Shown here in pieces: positions 43,111 through 51,746 of a stretch of 52,948 bases of DNA. Within the stretch, counting starts at the first letter, position 1, and each line of letters opens with the position of its first letter. Both the position numbers and the translations under genes were made by a program. Source of the stretch: Pararcticibacter amylolyticus (GTDB lineage: Bacteria > Bacteroidota > Bacteroidia > Sphingobacteriales > Sphingobacteriaceae); the NCBI RefSeq assembly GCF_003130405.1, contig NZ_QEAS01000014.1:1-52948 (forward strand). Direction: 5' to 3'. Below the pieces are notes generated by a model, which was not told where the DNA came from, made no database searches, and saw only the letters and a program-made list of their open reading frames with translations.

Positions 43111-43449
43111 ATGATTAAGTTTTCATTTTTAATTAAAAGACTTCCTGAGATGAGCTTTGAACAATTTGTGGATTATCACAAAAATAAACATGCTCCTTTA
43201 TTCGCTTCCATACCCGAGACGAAGCAATACGTACGCAGATATGTTGTAAGTCATCCGGTAGAAGCACCGGGTTTTCCCGCACCTATGTATGATGGTGTAA
43301 CAGATATATATTTTGATTCATTTGACGATTATCAACATTTTTTTTCGAGTGAAAACTTTTTGAACAAAGTAAATCCCGACCATATAAACTTTTTTGATAC
43401 GGACAATATTGTAATAATGGTAGCTAATGAGACAATAATTAAAACCTAA
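43111..43449 (+). CDS. EthD-domain (dimeric alpha/beta barrel) protein
   Basis: The 112-aa protein fits the EthD family: 'KFSFLIKRLPEMSFEQFVDY' at the start, the conserved 'HKNKHAPLFASIPE' stretch at 23-36, 'RRYVVSH' and 'FDSFDDYQHFFSSENF' in the second half. EthD proteins are small dimeric ferredoxin-fold proteins, some of which degrade aromatic or quinone-like compounds or help such enzymes. The specific reaction here is unknown. It has its own promoter and lies divergent from an HxlR regulator, the usual arrangement for a gene induced by a reactive compound. Confidence 0.88.
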   Translation: MIKFSFLIKRLPEMSFEQFVDYHKNKHAPLFASIPETKQYVRRYVVSHPVEAPGFPAPMYDGVTDIYFDSFDDYQHFFSSENFLNKVNPDHINFFDTDNIVIMVANETIIKT

Positions 43450-43485
43450 AAATGGAACTACAAAATTGTTAAAGCAACGAATTCA

Positions 43486-43530
43486 AACGTTAAAGCCTCT
43501 AAGAAGGTCTTTAACGTTCTTTGTTTTCCA
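43486..43530 (+). terminator. Terminator after the EthD gene
   Basis: AACGTTAAAG (43486-43495) pairs perfectly with CTTTAACGTT (43509-43518), followed by the T-rich CTTTGTTTTCC. It begins 37 nt after the stop codon. Confidence 0.65.
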
Positions 43531-43639
43531 ACCTGTGGTTAAGAATATTACCTCTCATACGGAGAGTTTGCGATGGAGGGCTTTGAGGCGTCAGTGACTG
43601 ATTACGTGTTAAAACCTCTTCCGCATTTTGTACGGGCCA

Positions 43640-43761
43640 CCGAAAAAAGCAGTAAGTAAAGTACACTATGCTTTACTTACATTCCAAACAGCTGACCATG
43701 AATATTTTATCATGGTGAAATCTGATAAAACCTTAACAAAATATCCTATGTAAGATATTTT
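43640..43761 (-). terminator. Terminator and extra hairpins downstream of tRNA-Ser(CGA)
   Basis: On the minus strand, a perfect 10-bp stem (43671-43680 with 43652-43661) is followed by TGCTTTTTT, a good intrinsic terminator for the tRNA. Two more perfect hairpins lie between it and the tRNA: AAAATATC/GATATTTT (43738-43745 with 43754-43761) and CCATGA/TCATGG (43696-43701 with 43710-43715). They may be processing signals. The rest of the 43519-43762 interval holds no gene that I can see. Confidence 0.6.
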
Positions 43762-43762
43762 G

Positions 43763-43849
43763 CGGAGAGAGAGGGATTCGAACCCCCGGTACCTTTTACA
43801 GTACACCTGATTTCGAATCAGGCACATTCAACCGCTCTGACATCTCTCC
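43763..43849 (-). tRNA. tRNA-Ser (anticodon CGA)
   Basis: The 87-nt cloverleaf has a 7-bp acceptor stem (GGAGAGA with TCTCTCC), a D-arm with AGAGCGGTTGAATG, an anticodon stem CCTGA/TCAGG around the loop TTCGAAA giving anticodon CGA, a long class II variable arm and the T-loop GTTCGAAT. The discriminator base is G, as expected for serine, and CCA is not encoded. It reads UCG codons. Confidence 0.95.
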
Positions 43850-44105
43850 TTAATGTTTTGTTGCGGTCCGGATCGGAAAGGAATGGTCAAAAATATAATT
43901 TTTAATAAAATCCAGACATCAAGACAAGAAGTTTTTTTCAATCACCGCTTCATTTGCTCAAAGCCAGCATTTCCGTTCCAGTTCAATTATCTTAGGGTTG
44001 ATGAAGACAGCGAGCTATGTTACTTGAGATATAACACCGTGAACACCCTTGGGAATTTCTGCTTTTATCAATACCTTACAACTGCTTTCACGAAGACAGA
44101 TTCCT

Positions 44106-44843
44106 ATGAAAGAACCATTAAGTAATCCGTTTATTCTCGCCCTTACAGCACACAATCTTACCGTCGAGATCCATAAACATTCGGCCTATCAAATTGTCCT
44201 GTCGAATGATTCTCCGTTTACTTCAACCATTAACGGGCAGTTGCACCGGGATATCCAGGGCTTTCTGATCAAACCGCAAGTCCCTCATCTGTGTGTCGCC
44301 GAAAAGGGCACATTAAGTGTCCTTAATATAGAACCCTATTCTAACGTAGGTTTAGAACTTTCAAAAAGCTTCAATCCTGCCCAAGCCTGTATCCTATTCC
44401 ATTCCAGGGCTGAAATACTGAACTATTTTAAAATAGAAACCGATCATTTTGACATCCGCTCTGTCATCAGTGCATTACTTCTGAAGACGCCGGAAAAACA
44501 ATATGATGAACGGGTAACAAAAATGGTTGAATATATCAGAACCAATTTTTTTGACCGGGATATCAATCCGCAAACCTTCTCTGACCTGGTTTTTCTTTCC
44601 CCCTCCCGTTTAGCTTCATTATTTAAAGAACAGACGGGGAGTAGCCTGTCCAAATACTTGCTGTGGACGAGATTACGGCAAGCTATTTATGTTACTCTTT
44701 CGGAGAAGGACAAAGGCCTTACAGAAATTGCATATTATACCGGGTTTTATGATCTCCCTCAATTGAATAAGTATATGTATGAAATGTTCGGCATGCCCCC
44801 AACAGCACTGAAACACAATAGTGATCTGATACAAGTCTATTAG
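44106..44843 (+). CDS. AraC-family transcriptional regulator
   Basis: The 245-aa product has an N-terminal sensor region of about 145 aa ('HKHSAYQIVLSND', 'FLIKPQVPHLC') and a C-terminal AraC DNA-binding domain with two helix-turn-helix motifs: 'INPQTFSDLVFLSPSRLASL' with 'FKEQTGSSLSKYLLWTRLRQ', and 'LTEIAYYTGFYDLPQLNKYM' with 'FGMPPTAL'. ATG 44106 is used because the longer frame opens with a TTG (44049) and unrelated residues. It lies 57 nt before the MDR oxidoreductase gene and is followed by the old yellow enzyme gene, so it likely regulates those two. Confidence 0.92.
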   Translation: MKEPLSNPFILALTAHNLTVEIHKHSAYQIVLSNDSPFTSTINGQLHRDIQGFLIKPQVPHLCVAEKGTLSVLNIEPYSNVGLELSKSFNPAQACILFHSRAEILNYFKIETDHFDIRSVISALLLKTPEKQYDERVTKMVEYIRTNFFDRDINPQTFSDLVFLSPSRLASLFKEQTGSSLSKYLLWTRLRQAIYVTLSEKDKGLTEIAYYTGFYDLPQLNKYMYEMFGMPPTALKHNSDLIQVY

Positions 44844-44900
44844 GTTGCGACCGGCCATCTTTGTAGCATAGTTTATTTATCAAATTTTAAGGAAAAGAAA

Positions 44901-45845
44901 ATGAAAACAATTGCTTACAAAGTGTTTGGTGATACAGGGGTATTACAAACCATTGATGAACAAAAACCATCTATCCAGCCAAACCAGGTTTTAGTAAAAG
45001 TAAAAGCGGTTTCGATCAATCCCCTGGACTGGAAAATCAGGAAAGGCGAAATGAAACTCATGTCGGGATCAAAGTTCCCAAAGCACACAGGGACTGATTT
45101 TGCCGGAGTTATTGAAGATGCCGGGGCATCAGTAGCTAATTTCAAAAAAGGCGACGAGGTCTTTGGAATGGTAAAAAATAACATGAAAGACGGAGCATTA
45201 GCTGAATATGTTGCTGTCCCTTCAACATCCATCTGGAAAAAACCTGCCGGTATCAGCTTCGTTCAGGGCGCCTCCATTCCTACTGCGGGTGCTGCCGCAG
45301 TTACCGCTTTTCAAAAAATGGGCAGGATTAATCCGGACTCCCGGATTTTAATAAACGGAGCCACAGGCGGTTTCGGCATGTTCCTGCTGCAACTGCTGAG
45401 AGATACTGGAGCCAGCGTTACGGCAGTTACCGGCACTGACGCATTGGCTTTCGCAAAAGAATGGGGAGCTGGTTCTGTAGTGGACTACAAAAAAGATAAT
45501 GTACTCTCTCAAAAGGTAGTTTATGACATCGTTATCGATTTATCCGCCAAGATGAGATTTTCAAATGCCAAACGGATCATGAAACCCGGTGCCTTGTTTT
45601 TAAATCCGGTCCCGGGGCTCTCTGATATCATCACGTCGCCCGTCAGAAATTTATTCAGGAGTAAGAAGCATGTCGCTTTGCTCACCGCCCCTTCTGAAGA
45701 AAACATCCCTATGCTACTAAATGCAATCAGCAAGGGGTTGACAATTGAAGTAAGTAAAACATTTACGTTTAATCAGGCCAAAGAGGCTTATAAATATGCT
45801 GAGAAAGGCGGGTACCCAGGCAAAATAGCCATAGAGGTTAATTAG
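44901..45845 (+). CDS. NADPH:quinone-oxidoreductase-like medium-chain dehydrogenase
   Basis: The 314-aa protein belongs to the zinc-free quinone oxidoreductase branch of the MDR superfamily. Visible features are the GroES-like N-terminal part ('VLVKVKAVSINPLDWKIRKG', 'HTGTDFAGVIEDAG') and the Rossmann nucleotide site 'ILINGATGGFGMFLLQLLRD' near residue 150. The cysteine and glutamate ligands of the structural-zinc lobe are absent. Such enzymes reduce quinones or enones with NADPH. It lies 48 nt before the old yellow enzyme gene, so the two are very likely one operon for handling reactive carbonyl compounds; the physiological substrate is unknown. Confidence 0.92.
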   Translation: MKTIAYKVFGDTGVLQTIDEQKPSIQPNQVLVKVKAVSINPLDWKIRKGEMKLMSGSKFPKHTGTDFAGVIEDAGASVANFKKGDEVFGMVKNNMKDGALAEYVAVPSTSIWKKPAGISFVQGASIPTAGAAAVTAFQKMGRINPDSRILINGATGGFGMFLLQLLRDTGASVTAVTGTDALAFAKEWGAGSVVDYKKDNVLSQKVVYDIVIDLSAKMRFSNAKRIMKPGALFLNPVPGLSDIITSPVRNLFRSKKHVALLTAPSEENIPMLLNAISKGLTIEVSKTFTFNQAKEAYKYAEKGGYPGKIAIEVN

Positions 45846-45893
45846 CAATTTTTAAATCAAATTTATCCACAAACAGAAACTGAATCTAAAATC

Positions 45894-46973
45894 ATGAAAT
45901 TACTTGATCAAATCAGATTAGGAAATCTGACACTAAAAAATAGCATGGTGATGTCTGCCATGACAAGAAGCCGTGCCGATATCAACGGAATTGTCGGTGA
46001 TCTGCACATTGAATATTACACACAGAGAGTGAGCGCGGGGCTCCTGATTACCGAAGCTATCAACATTAGTGAACAAGCGATCGGAAGTCCTTTTACACCT
46101 GGTCTTTTCACGGAAGAACAAATTAAAGCATGGAGAAAAGTTACCAGGGCAGTTCACGATAACGGTGGAATTATTGTCGCCCAGCTCTGGCACACAGGAC
46201 GGGCAGGACACTCGGTTGACCGGAAAGGAGTACTGCCTGTTGCTCCTTCAGCGGTTCCGATCACCGCGATGAAACATTTTACATCTCAGGGGCTCAGGGA
46301 TTATGAAATCCCACGCACGCTCACCTCTGATGAAATCAAACAAATAATAAAAGATTACGGGCAGGCGGCAAGAAACGCTATGGCTGCAGGTTTTGATGGC
46401 GTTGAGCTTCACTCCGCAAACGGATATCTGCCCAATCAATTCTTAGCTGATAACGCCAATATAAGAACTGACGAATATGGTGGAAGCATCGAAAATAAAA
46501 GCAGGTTTGTTCTGGAAGTGATGCAGGAACTGATCGACGCTGTTGGAGCTGATAAAGTTGGCGTTAAGCTCTCCCCTTTCCATCCTTATGGAGACATTCT
46601 GTTTGATAACCCCACCGCCACCTTTAGCTATCTGATCGGAGAACTTAACAAATTGGATTTTGCCTACGTAGAGTTAATGAAACGCAGTCCGGCGTTCCCT
46701 GTTCCAGACTATCCGGAGGATGATGAAATTGAATTGTTTGGAAAGCAGCTCAAGCAGGTTGTGATAGCCAATAGCGGGTACAATAAATCATCTGCCGGGG
46801 CTGAACTTGAGAAAGGTATTGCCAAACTCATCTCCTTCGGTACTCTATTTCTGGCAAATCCGGATCTCCCGCGGCGATTTGACAAGGATGCGCCGCTAAA
46901 CGAGCCCGACAGAGCAACTATGTTTGGAGGCGGAGCGGAAGGATATATCGACTATCCGTTTCTGAAATGGTAA
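45894..46973 (+). CDS. Old yellow enzyme family alkene reductase (NemA-like)
   Basis: The 359-aa FMN barrel enzyme has the family landmarks: 'MVMSAMTRSRAD' near the start, 'GLLITEAINISEQAIGSP', 'IVAQLWHTGRAGHS' around residue 100, the active-site 'GVELHSANGYLPNQFL' around 170-185 and 'RTDEYGGSIENKSRF', which helps bind FMN. Family members reduce the C=C bond of enones, nitroalkenes and maleimides using NAD(P)H. It is the last gene of an operon with the MDR enzyme and ends before a strong terminator. Confidence 0.95.
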   Translation: MKLLDQIRLGNLTLKNSMVMSAMTRSRADINGIVGDLHIEYYTQRVSAGLLITEAINISEQAIGSPFTPGLFTEEQIKAWRKVTRAVHDNGGIIVAQLWHTGRAGHSVDRKGVLPVAPSAVPITAMKHFTSQGLRDYEIPRTLTSDEIKQIIKDYGQAARNAMAAGFDGVELHSANGYLPNQFLADNANIRTDEYGGSIENKSRFVLEVMQELIDAVGADKVGVKLSPFHPYGDILFDNPTATFSYLIGELNKLDFAYVELMKRSPAFPVPDYPEDDEIELFGKQLKQVVIANSGYNKSSAGAELEKGIAKLISFGTLFLANPDLPRRFDKDAPLNEPDRATMFGGGAEGYIDYPFLKW

Positions 46974-47004
46974 AGAAAAGCAACTCTGGTGAGGTTTTCA
47001 TATT

Positions 47005-47044
47005 CGGAATATGATTGTTATTTCAATCACATTCCGATTTTTTT
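47005..47044 (+). terminator. Terminator after the old yellow enzyme gene
   Basis: CGGAATATGATTG (47005-47017) pairs with CAATCACATTCCG (47024-47036) with one mismatch, followed by A and seven T. On the opposite strand no T-run follows the stem, so it works mainly in the plus direction. Confidence 0.85.
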
Positions 47045-47064
47045 ATTTATAAATTTAATGAAAC

Positions 47065-48087
47065 TTATCGCCATCCTAAACCCGGAGCCACATGCTCCAA
47101 TATAGAAGACAGAACATGCACATTGTAGTCAACTCCTAATGTATTGGGTATCGTTAAAAGGAGTGTGTCTGCCTCCTGAATAGCTTCATCATGAGCCAGT
47201 TCCTTTATGAGTTGATCAGGCTCCGCAGCATAGCTTCTTCCAAAAATGGCGCGTTTATCACTTTCAATAAAACCGATTTTATCGGCACCGCTTCCCTGCC
47301 CCCCGAAGAAATACCTGTCCTGGTCGCTTACCAGTGCAAAAATCGACCTGCTTACCGAAACCCTCGCCTCTCTTTGATGCCCGGCTTTCTTCCAGGCTTC
47401 TTTGTACAGCCTGATTTGTTCGGCCTGTTGAACATGAAAGGGTTTGCCACTTTCGTCATATTTCAGTGTAGAGCTTTGCAGGTGCATGCCGTTCTCAGCT
47501 GCCCAGACAGCTGTAGCATTGGAAGCAGCGCCCCACCAGATACGATCCCGCAGCCCTTCGGAGTAGGGCTCTAAACGTAATAAGCCAGGAGGATTAGGAA
47601 ACATCGGATAAGGATTAGGTTCGGCAAATCCCACACCTTTTAGCTTATCCAAAAACTCCAGTGCCTTACGCCGGCCCATGTCTGCCTCAGTTTCTCCATC
47701 AGCCGGTTCATAACCGAAGTAACGCCAGCCATCGATCACCTGCTCAGGCGAGCCTCTGCTGATGCCCAATTGTAATCGTCCTCGGGAAATCAAGTCAGCA
47801 GCTCCCGCATCTTCTACCATGTACAATGGATTTTCATAACGCATGTCGATTACACCGGTGCCAATCTCTATGCTGCCCGTTTTGGCGCCGATAGCAGATA
47901 GCAACGGAAAAGGTGATGCTAACTGAGCAGCAAAATGATGTACCCGAAAATATGCACCGTCTAAACCAATTTCTTCGGCGGCTACAGCAAGCTCAATAGA
48001 CTGAAGCAGCGTGTCACCCGCTGTACGGGTTTTATAAGCTGTATGATTGGACCAGTGTCCGAATGATAAAAATCCAATTTTCTTCAT
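47065..48087 (-). CDS. LLM-class flavin-dependent monooxygenase
   Basis: The 340-aa product fits the luciferase-like monooxygenase superfamily, a TIM barrel that uses reduced FMN supplied by another reductase. Family features are 'ELAVAAEEIGLDGAYFRVHH' near 35-50, 'IEIGTGVIDMRYENPLYMVE' near 75-95 with 'AADLISRGRLQLGISRGSPE' after it, and 'RIWWGAASNATAVWAAENG' in the second half. The substrate is not predictable. The gene is convergent with the old yellow enzyme operon and divergent from the GH3 glucosidase gene, with 224 nt between the two start codons. Confidence 0.9.
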   Translation of the reverse strand: MKKIGFLSFGHWSNHTAYKTRTAGDTLLQSIELAVAAEEIGLDGAYFRVHHFAAQLASPFPLLSAIGAKTGSIEIGTGVIDMRYENPLYMVEDAGAADLISRGRLQLGISRGSPEQVIDGWRYFGYEPADGETEADMGRRKALEFLDKLKGVGFAEPNPYPMFPNPPGLLRLEPYSEGLRDRIWWGAASNATAVWAAENGMHLQSSTLKYDESGKPFHVQQAEQIRLYKEAWKKAGHQREARVSVSRSIFALVSDQDRYFFGGQGSGADKIGFIESDKRAIFGRSYAAEPDQLIKELAHDEAIQEADTLLLTIPNTLGVDYNVHVLSSILEHVAPGLGWR

Positions 48088-48311
48088 AAACTTCTCCGTA
48101 TTGCAAAATACCCTTGTAAATATAGCGATTAAGCCAGAGCATTGAATTAATCAGCATGTGTAAATCCCGGCGATGAGCCTTAACTCATTTATGGAAACTT
48201 CTATAAAATCTTACATCTTTTTCGTCTTCGCCTTATTTTATATTAAAAAGTAAAACGATTTAGTAGATTCTTAACGGAGATTTCTCATATTTACATCTTA
48301 TAACCAGAGTG

Positions 48312-50423
48312 ATGAACCAAAAAAGAATAACCAGACTATTGCTATTCCTGGTGGCAGGTATTGTATATACGAACAGTTACTGCCAGGTAGCCTCCCCATT
48401 TAAACCCCGCTTAACTTTTAGCGAAGCAGATACAAAAGCCGAGGAAATCTTGCGCAAGATGACTCTGGATGAAAAAACAGAGTTTATTGCCGGGGACGAT
48501 ATGCTTATCAGGGGCTTAAAGCGCTTCAATATTCCGCCCGTAATTATGGCGGATGCGACTGGCGGCGTGCGCCTGGCATTTGACGACTCCGGAAATCCAA
48601 AATGGGGAGTAACCGCGAAGAAAAGCACAGCATTTCCGAACCCGCTCTCACTTGCTGCAACATGGGACCGCGAACTCGCATACAACTATGCAAGAAGTAT
48701 TGGCGAAGAATGCCGGGCGGGAAACATCCATATTTTACTTGGCCCCGGCATGAATATATACCGGATCTCGCAGTGCGGCAGAAATTTCGAATATTTAGGA
48801 GAAGATCCTTTTCTCGCGGGCAGAATCGTCGAAAACTATGTAACAGGACTTCAAAGTACAGGCACTATAGCAACATTAAAGCATTTTCTGTGTAACCAAA
48901 CGGAGTTCAAGCGAAGAAGGAGTAACGCGATTGTCGATGAACGCACCCTGCACGAAATCTACATGCCTGCTTTTGAAGCCGGAATTAATGCCGGCGCAAT
49001 GGCGGTAATGACAGCTTACAACCAGCTTAACGGCGAATGGTGCGGGGAAAGCAGCTATGTGATAAAAGAGCTCCTCAGAAAAGATCTTGGATTTAAGTGG
49101 CTCGTTATGTGCGACTGGTGGGGTATATATGATGGAGCGAAAACAACCAGTGCAGGACTTGACCTCGAAATGCCCTGGGCTACAGCCTTGAAAGACGTCA
49201 AAGGAAAAATTGCTGAAGGTAAAATAAAGGAGTCCGACATAGACCGTATGGTAAAAAGCATCCTGAGAACCTGCTTCGCTATGGGGATTTACGATGATAT
49301 AAACAGCCGTACAGAGACTGCGGTTGATTTCAATCAGCATGAACAAGTTGCCCTGAACACCGCAAGGGAAGGAATCGTTTTACTCAAAAATTCAGATGCA
49401 ATTCTCCCCTTGTCGAATGAAAAGAGCAGGAAGATTCTCATCACGGGAAAATATGTGACAAAACTTGCGAGAGGAGGAGGTTCCGCATATGTAAACGGTT
49501 ATAACAACATTAACCTGCTGGACGCACTCAGAAATGAGTTCGGGGAACAGGTCAATTATATTGACAAACCAGATGCAGAACAACTGAGAAAGGCAGATGT
49601 AGTATTAGTCAGTACCGGAACCTTTGACGAAGAAGGAACAGACAGGTCCTTTTCTTTGACACCAGATGAGGAAAAAGAAATATCAAGATTAGTTTCGCTA
49701 AATAAGCATACAGTTGTCCTCGTCAATGCAGGTGGAGGTATCAGAATGACAGGCTGGGCTTCGGAGGCAGCAGCGATACTCTACGGGTGGTACCCGGGGC
49801 AGACAGGAAATGTTGCAATGGCTGAAATTCTTTCGGGTAAGACGAATCCTTCAGGTAAGCTTCCCATATCAATTGAAAAACAATTTGAAGACACTCCCGG
49901 GCATACTTATCTCCCTGAAGGCAAGAATGTAACCGATCAGACGCCAGAACACGAACATCCGGTATACGATATACATTATAATGAAGGAGTTTTCGTGGGC
50001 TACCGCTGGAACGAATCCCAAAAAACAGATCCCCTATTCCCCTTTGGATATGGTCTTTCCTATAGCCGTTTTTCTTACAGCAAACTTAAAACGACACCTG
50101 GTACGTTCTCTGAGGGGGATAGTGTCACAGTATCTTTTGAGATAAAAAACACGGGCAAAGTTGCCGGGACTGAGATTGTACAGGTATACGTATCCGATCC
50201 TGAAGCTAGTGTACCCAGACCGGAAAAAGAGCTAAAAGGCTTTTCCAGGGTATTCCTGAAACCCGGGGAGTCAAAGCGAGTGGAAATCATTTTAAATAAA
50301 CGCTCATTCGCTTTCTGGGATGTCAACACGAAAAGCTGGAAAGCAGAGCCCGGCGTATACAGGATACTGGTCGGACGCTCATCAAGAGGTATTGAACTTA
50401 GCTCCGCTATAAATATGAAGTAG
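48312..50423 (+). CDS. Glycoside hydrolase family 3 beta-glucosidase, exported
   Basis: The 703-aa enzyme has a signal peptide (IRTLLLFLVAGIVYT-like stretch, ending near SYCQ) and the GH3 order of (beta/alpha)8 domain, alpha/beta sandwich and C-terminal Fn3-like domain. Visible motifs are 'GRNFEYLGEDP', the substrate-binding Lys-His pair at 190-191 ('LKHFLCNQ'), 'VMTAYNQLNG', the nucleophile region 'VMCDWWGIYDG' with Asp268, and 'DEEGTDR' (440-445), whose glutamates sit where the acid/base residue is expected. ATG 48312 is used; the codon before it is GTG. It probably releases glucose from beta-linked oligosaccharides in the periplasm. No Sus-type genes are beside it. Confidence 0.93.
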   Translation: MNQKRITRLLLFLVAGIVYTNSYCQVASPFKPRLTFSEADTKAEEILRKMTLDEKTEFIAGDDMLIRGLKRFNIPPVIMADATGGVRLAFDDSGNPKWGVTAKKSTAFPNPLSLAATWDRELAYNYARSIGEECRAGNIHILLGPGMNIYRISQCGRNFEYLGEDPFLAGRIVENYVTGLQSTGTIATLKHFLCNQTEFKRRRSNAIVDERTLHEIYMPAFEAGINAGAMAVMTAYNQLNGEWCGESSYVIKELLRKDLGFKWLVMCDWWGIYDGAKTTSAGLDLEMPWATALKDVKGKIAEGKIKESDIDRMVKSILRTCFAMGIYDDINSRTETAVDFNQHEQVALNTAREGIVLLKNSDAILPLSNEKSRKILITGKYVTKLARGGGSAYVNGYNNINLLDALRNEFGEQVNYIDKPDAEQLRKADVVLVSTGTFDEEGTDRSFSLTPDEEKEISRLVSLNKHTVVLVNAGGGIRMTGWASEAAAILYGWYPGQTGNVAMAEILSGKTNPSGKLPISIEKQFEDTPGHTYLPEGKNVTDQTPEHEHPVYDIHYNEGVFVGYRWNESQKTDPLFPFGYGLSYSRFSYSKLKTTPGTFSEGDSVTVSFEIKNTGKVAGTEIVQVYVSDPEASVPRPEKELKGFSRVFLKPGESKRVEIILNKRSFAFWDVNTKSWKAEPGVYRILVGRSSRGIELSSAINMK

Positions 50424-50448
50424 GGGAATTCTCTTTCCTCAAAAACAA

Positions 50449-50490
50449 AAATACCTGCAAATTATTCGTTTGCAGGTATTTAATATTTTT
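50449..50490 (+). terminator. Bidirectional terminator between GH3 and tRNA-Ser(GGA)
   Basis: AAATACCTGCAAA (50449-50461) and TTTGCAGGTATTT (50469-50481) form a perfect 13-bp stem with a 7-nt loop. T-rich tracts follow on both strands (TAATATTTTT on plus, TTTTGTTTTT on minus), so it can end transcripts of the convergent GH3 and tRNA genes. Confidence 0.9.
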
Positions 50491-50504
50491 GATACTAATT
50501 CTGG

Positions 50505-50592
50505 CGGAGAGTGAGAGATTCGAACTCTCGATACCCTTTTGAGGTATACACACTTTCCAGGCGTGCTCCTTCAACCACTCGGACAACTCTCC
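50505..50592 (-). tRNA. tRNA-Ser (anticodon GGA)
   Basis: The 88-nt cloverleaf has acceptor stem GGAGAGT/ACTCTCC, D-arm with CCGAGTGGTTGAAGG, anticodon stem CACGC/GTGTG around the loop CTGGAAA giving anticodon GGA, a long variable arm with a TACC/GGTA stem and T-loop GTTCGAAT. The discriminator is G and CCA is not encoded. It reads UCC and UCU codons. Confidence 0.95.
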
Positions 50593-50645
50593 TCTAAGAG
50601 GTTGCAAAAGTAATAAAATCTGCAAGATTTACAGAACTTTTATTT

Positions 50646-51695
50646 TTAAAATACAGACTTGGAAGGTACAGCCAAAGGCGTCTTACTCAGTTCACCCCGC
50701 AGGTTGGTTTCCAGGAGATGGCTGATCCTCTCGGCGGAATATCCACGTCCCAGCAAAAACATCAACTTGGTGATTGCAGCCTCGTAAGTCATATCGTAAC
50801 CACTTGTCACCCCCATATTCTTCAGAGGACGACTGGTTTCATATCGTCCAAGCTCTACAGTCCCAACCTTACATTGTGATATATCAAGAACTACCTTTCC
50901 CTTGTCAAGGGCTGTCTGAAGACAGCTGAGAAACCATTGATCTGTATTCGTATTTCCTGCACCAAAGGTCTCCAATATAATAGCATCAGCCTTGGAATTC
51001 ACTATAGCTGCAACTGTTTCCTCGCTGATGCCAGGATACAACTTCAATACGGCTATAGAATTGCTGAGCTTTTTATGTGCTTTAAATTTACACTCATCGC
51101 ATTTGCGGATACTGGCATCGTTAAATCTCAGATGTACGCCCGCCTCGGCAAGAACCGGGTAATTGGGTGATCTGAATGCTTCGAACTTAGCTGAATTATA
51201 CTTAAATGCCCTGTTTCCTCTGAAAAGCTGAAAATCAAAATAGATACAAACTTCAGGAACCCTTGCCTTTCCGTTTTGCTTTGCTGTTGCGATTTCGAGC
51301 GCTGTAATCAGATTTTCTTTTGCATCTGTTCTGATCTCCCCTATCGGCAATTGTGATCCTGTGAAGATTACCGGCTTGTTCAGCCCTTCCAGCATAAAAC
51401 TTAATGCTGAAGCCGAAAATGCCATAGTATCAGAACCATGCAATATGACAAAGCCATCATAAAGCTCGTAATTCTTGTCTACAAGATCCGCAAGCTCCAC
51501 CCATATCCGCGGATTCATGTTAGATGAATCAATAATATCTGAAAATGAATGAACTGTTATTTCGTAATTTAATCGCTGAAGCTCAGGAACATTTTCCGTG
51601 ATCAAATTGAAGTCGAGAGGCTTCAAGGTACCCGTTACTTTGTCCTGAACCATACCTATTGTCCCCCCGGTATATATTATCAGTACCTTTGTCAT
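50646..51695 (-). CDS. ansA: Type I (cytosolic) L-asparaginase
   Basis: The 349-aa enzyme should hydrolyse L-asparagine to aspartate and ammonia. It has both catalytic loops: 'YTGGTIGM' with nucleophile Thr12, and 'LHGSDTMAFSASALSFMLEG' with Ser88-Asp89, where many homologues have Thr-Asp. 'FTGSQLPIGEIRTDAKENL' follows at about 112-130. There is no signal peptide, which separates it from the periplasmic type II enzyme. It lies 51 nt downstream of the TatD gene on the same strand and may be co-transcribed; tRNA-Ser(GGA) follows 53 nt later. Confidence 0.95.
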   Translation of the reverse strand: MTKVLIIYTGGTIGMVQDKVTGTLKPLDFNLITENVPELQRLNYEITVHSFSDIIDSSNMNPRIWVELADLVDKNYELYDGFVILHGSDTMAFSASALSFMLEGLNKPVIFTGSQLPIGEIRTDAKENLITALEIATAKQNGKARVPEVCIYFDFQLFRGNRAFKYNSAKFEAFRSPNYPVLAEAGVHLRFNDASIRKCDECKFKAHKKLSNSIAVLKLYPGISEETVAAIVNSKADAIILETFGAGNTNTDQWFLSCLQTALDKGKVVLDISQCKVGTVELGRYETSRPLKNMGVTSGYDMTYEAAITKLMFLLGRGYSAERISHLLETNLRGELSKTPLAVPSKSVF

Positions 51696-51746
51696 CCTAA
51701 ACTTCTATGTAATATTTTTGATAAAGATATAAAAGGAATACATTAC

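Noticed and set aside
43763-50592. Phage or island attachment sites at the two tRNA-Ser genes
   Set aside because: The shared bases are only the conserved tRNA arms, and no direct repeat outside them or integrase gene is visible.
50407-50625. A 72-codon minus-strand frame
   Set aside because: It runs across tRNA-Ser(GGA) and the terminator hairpin.
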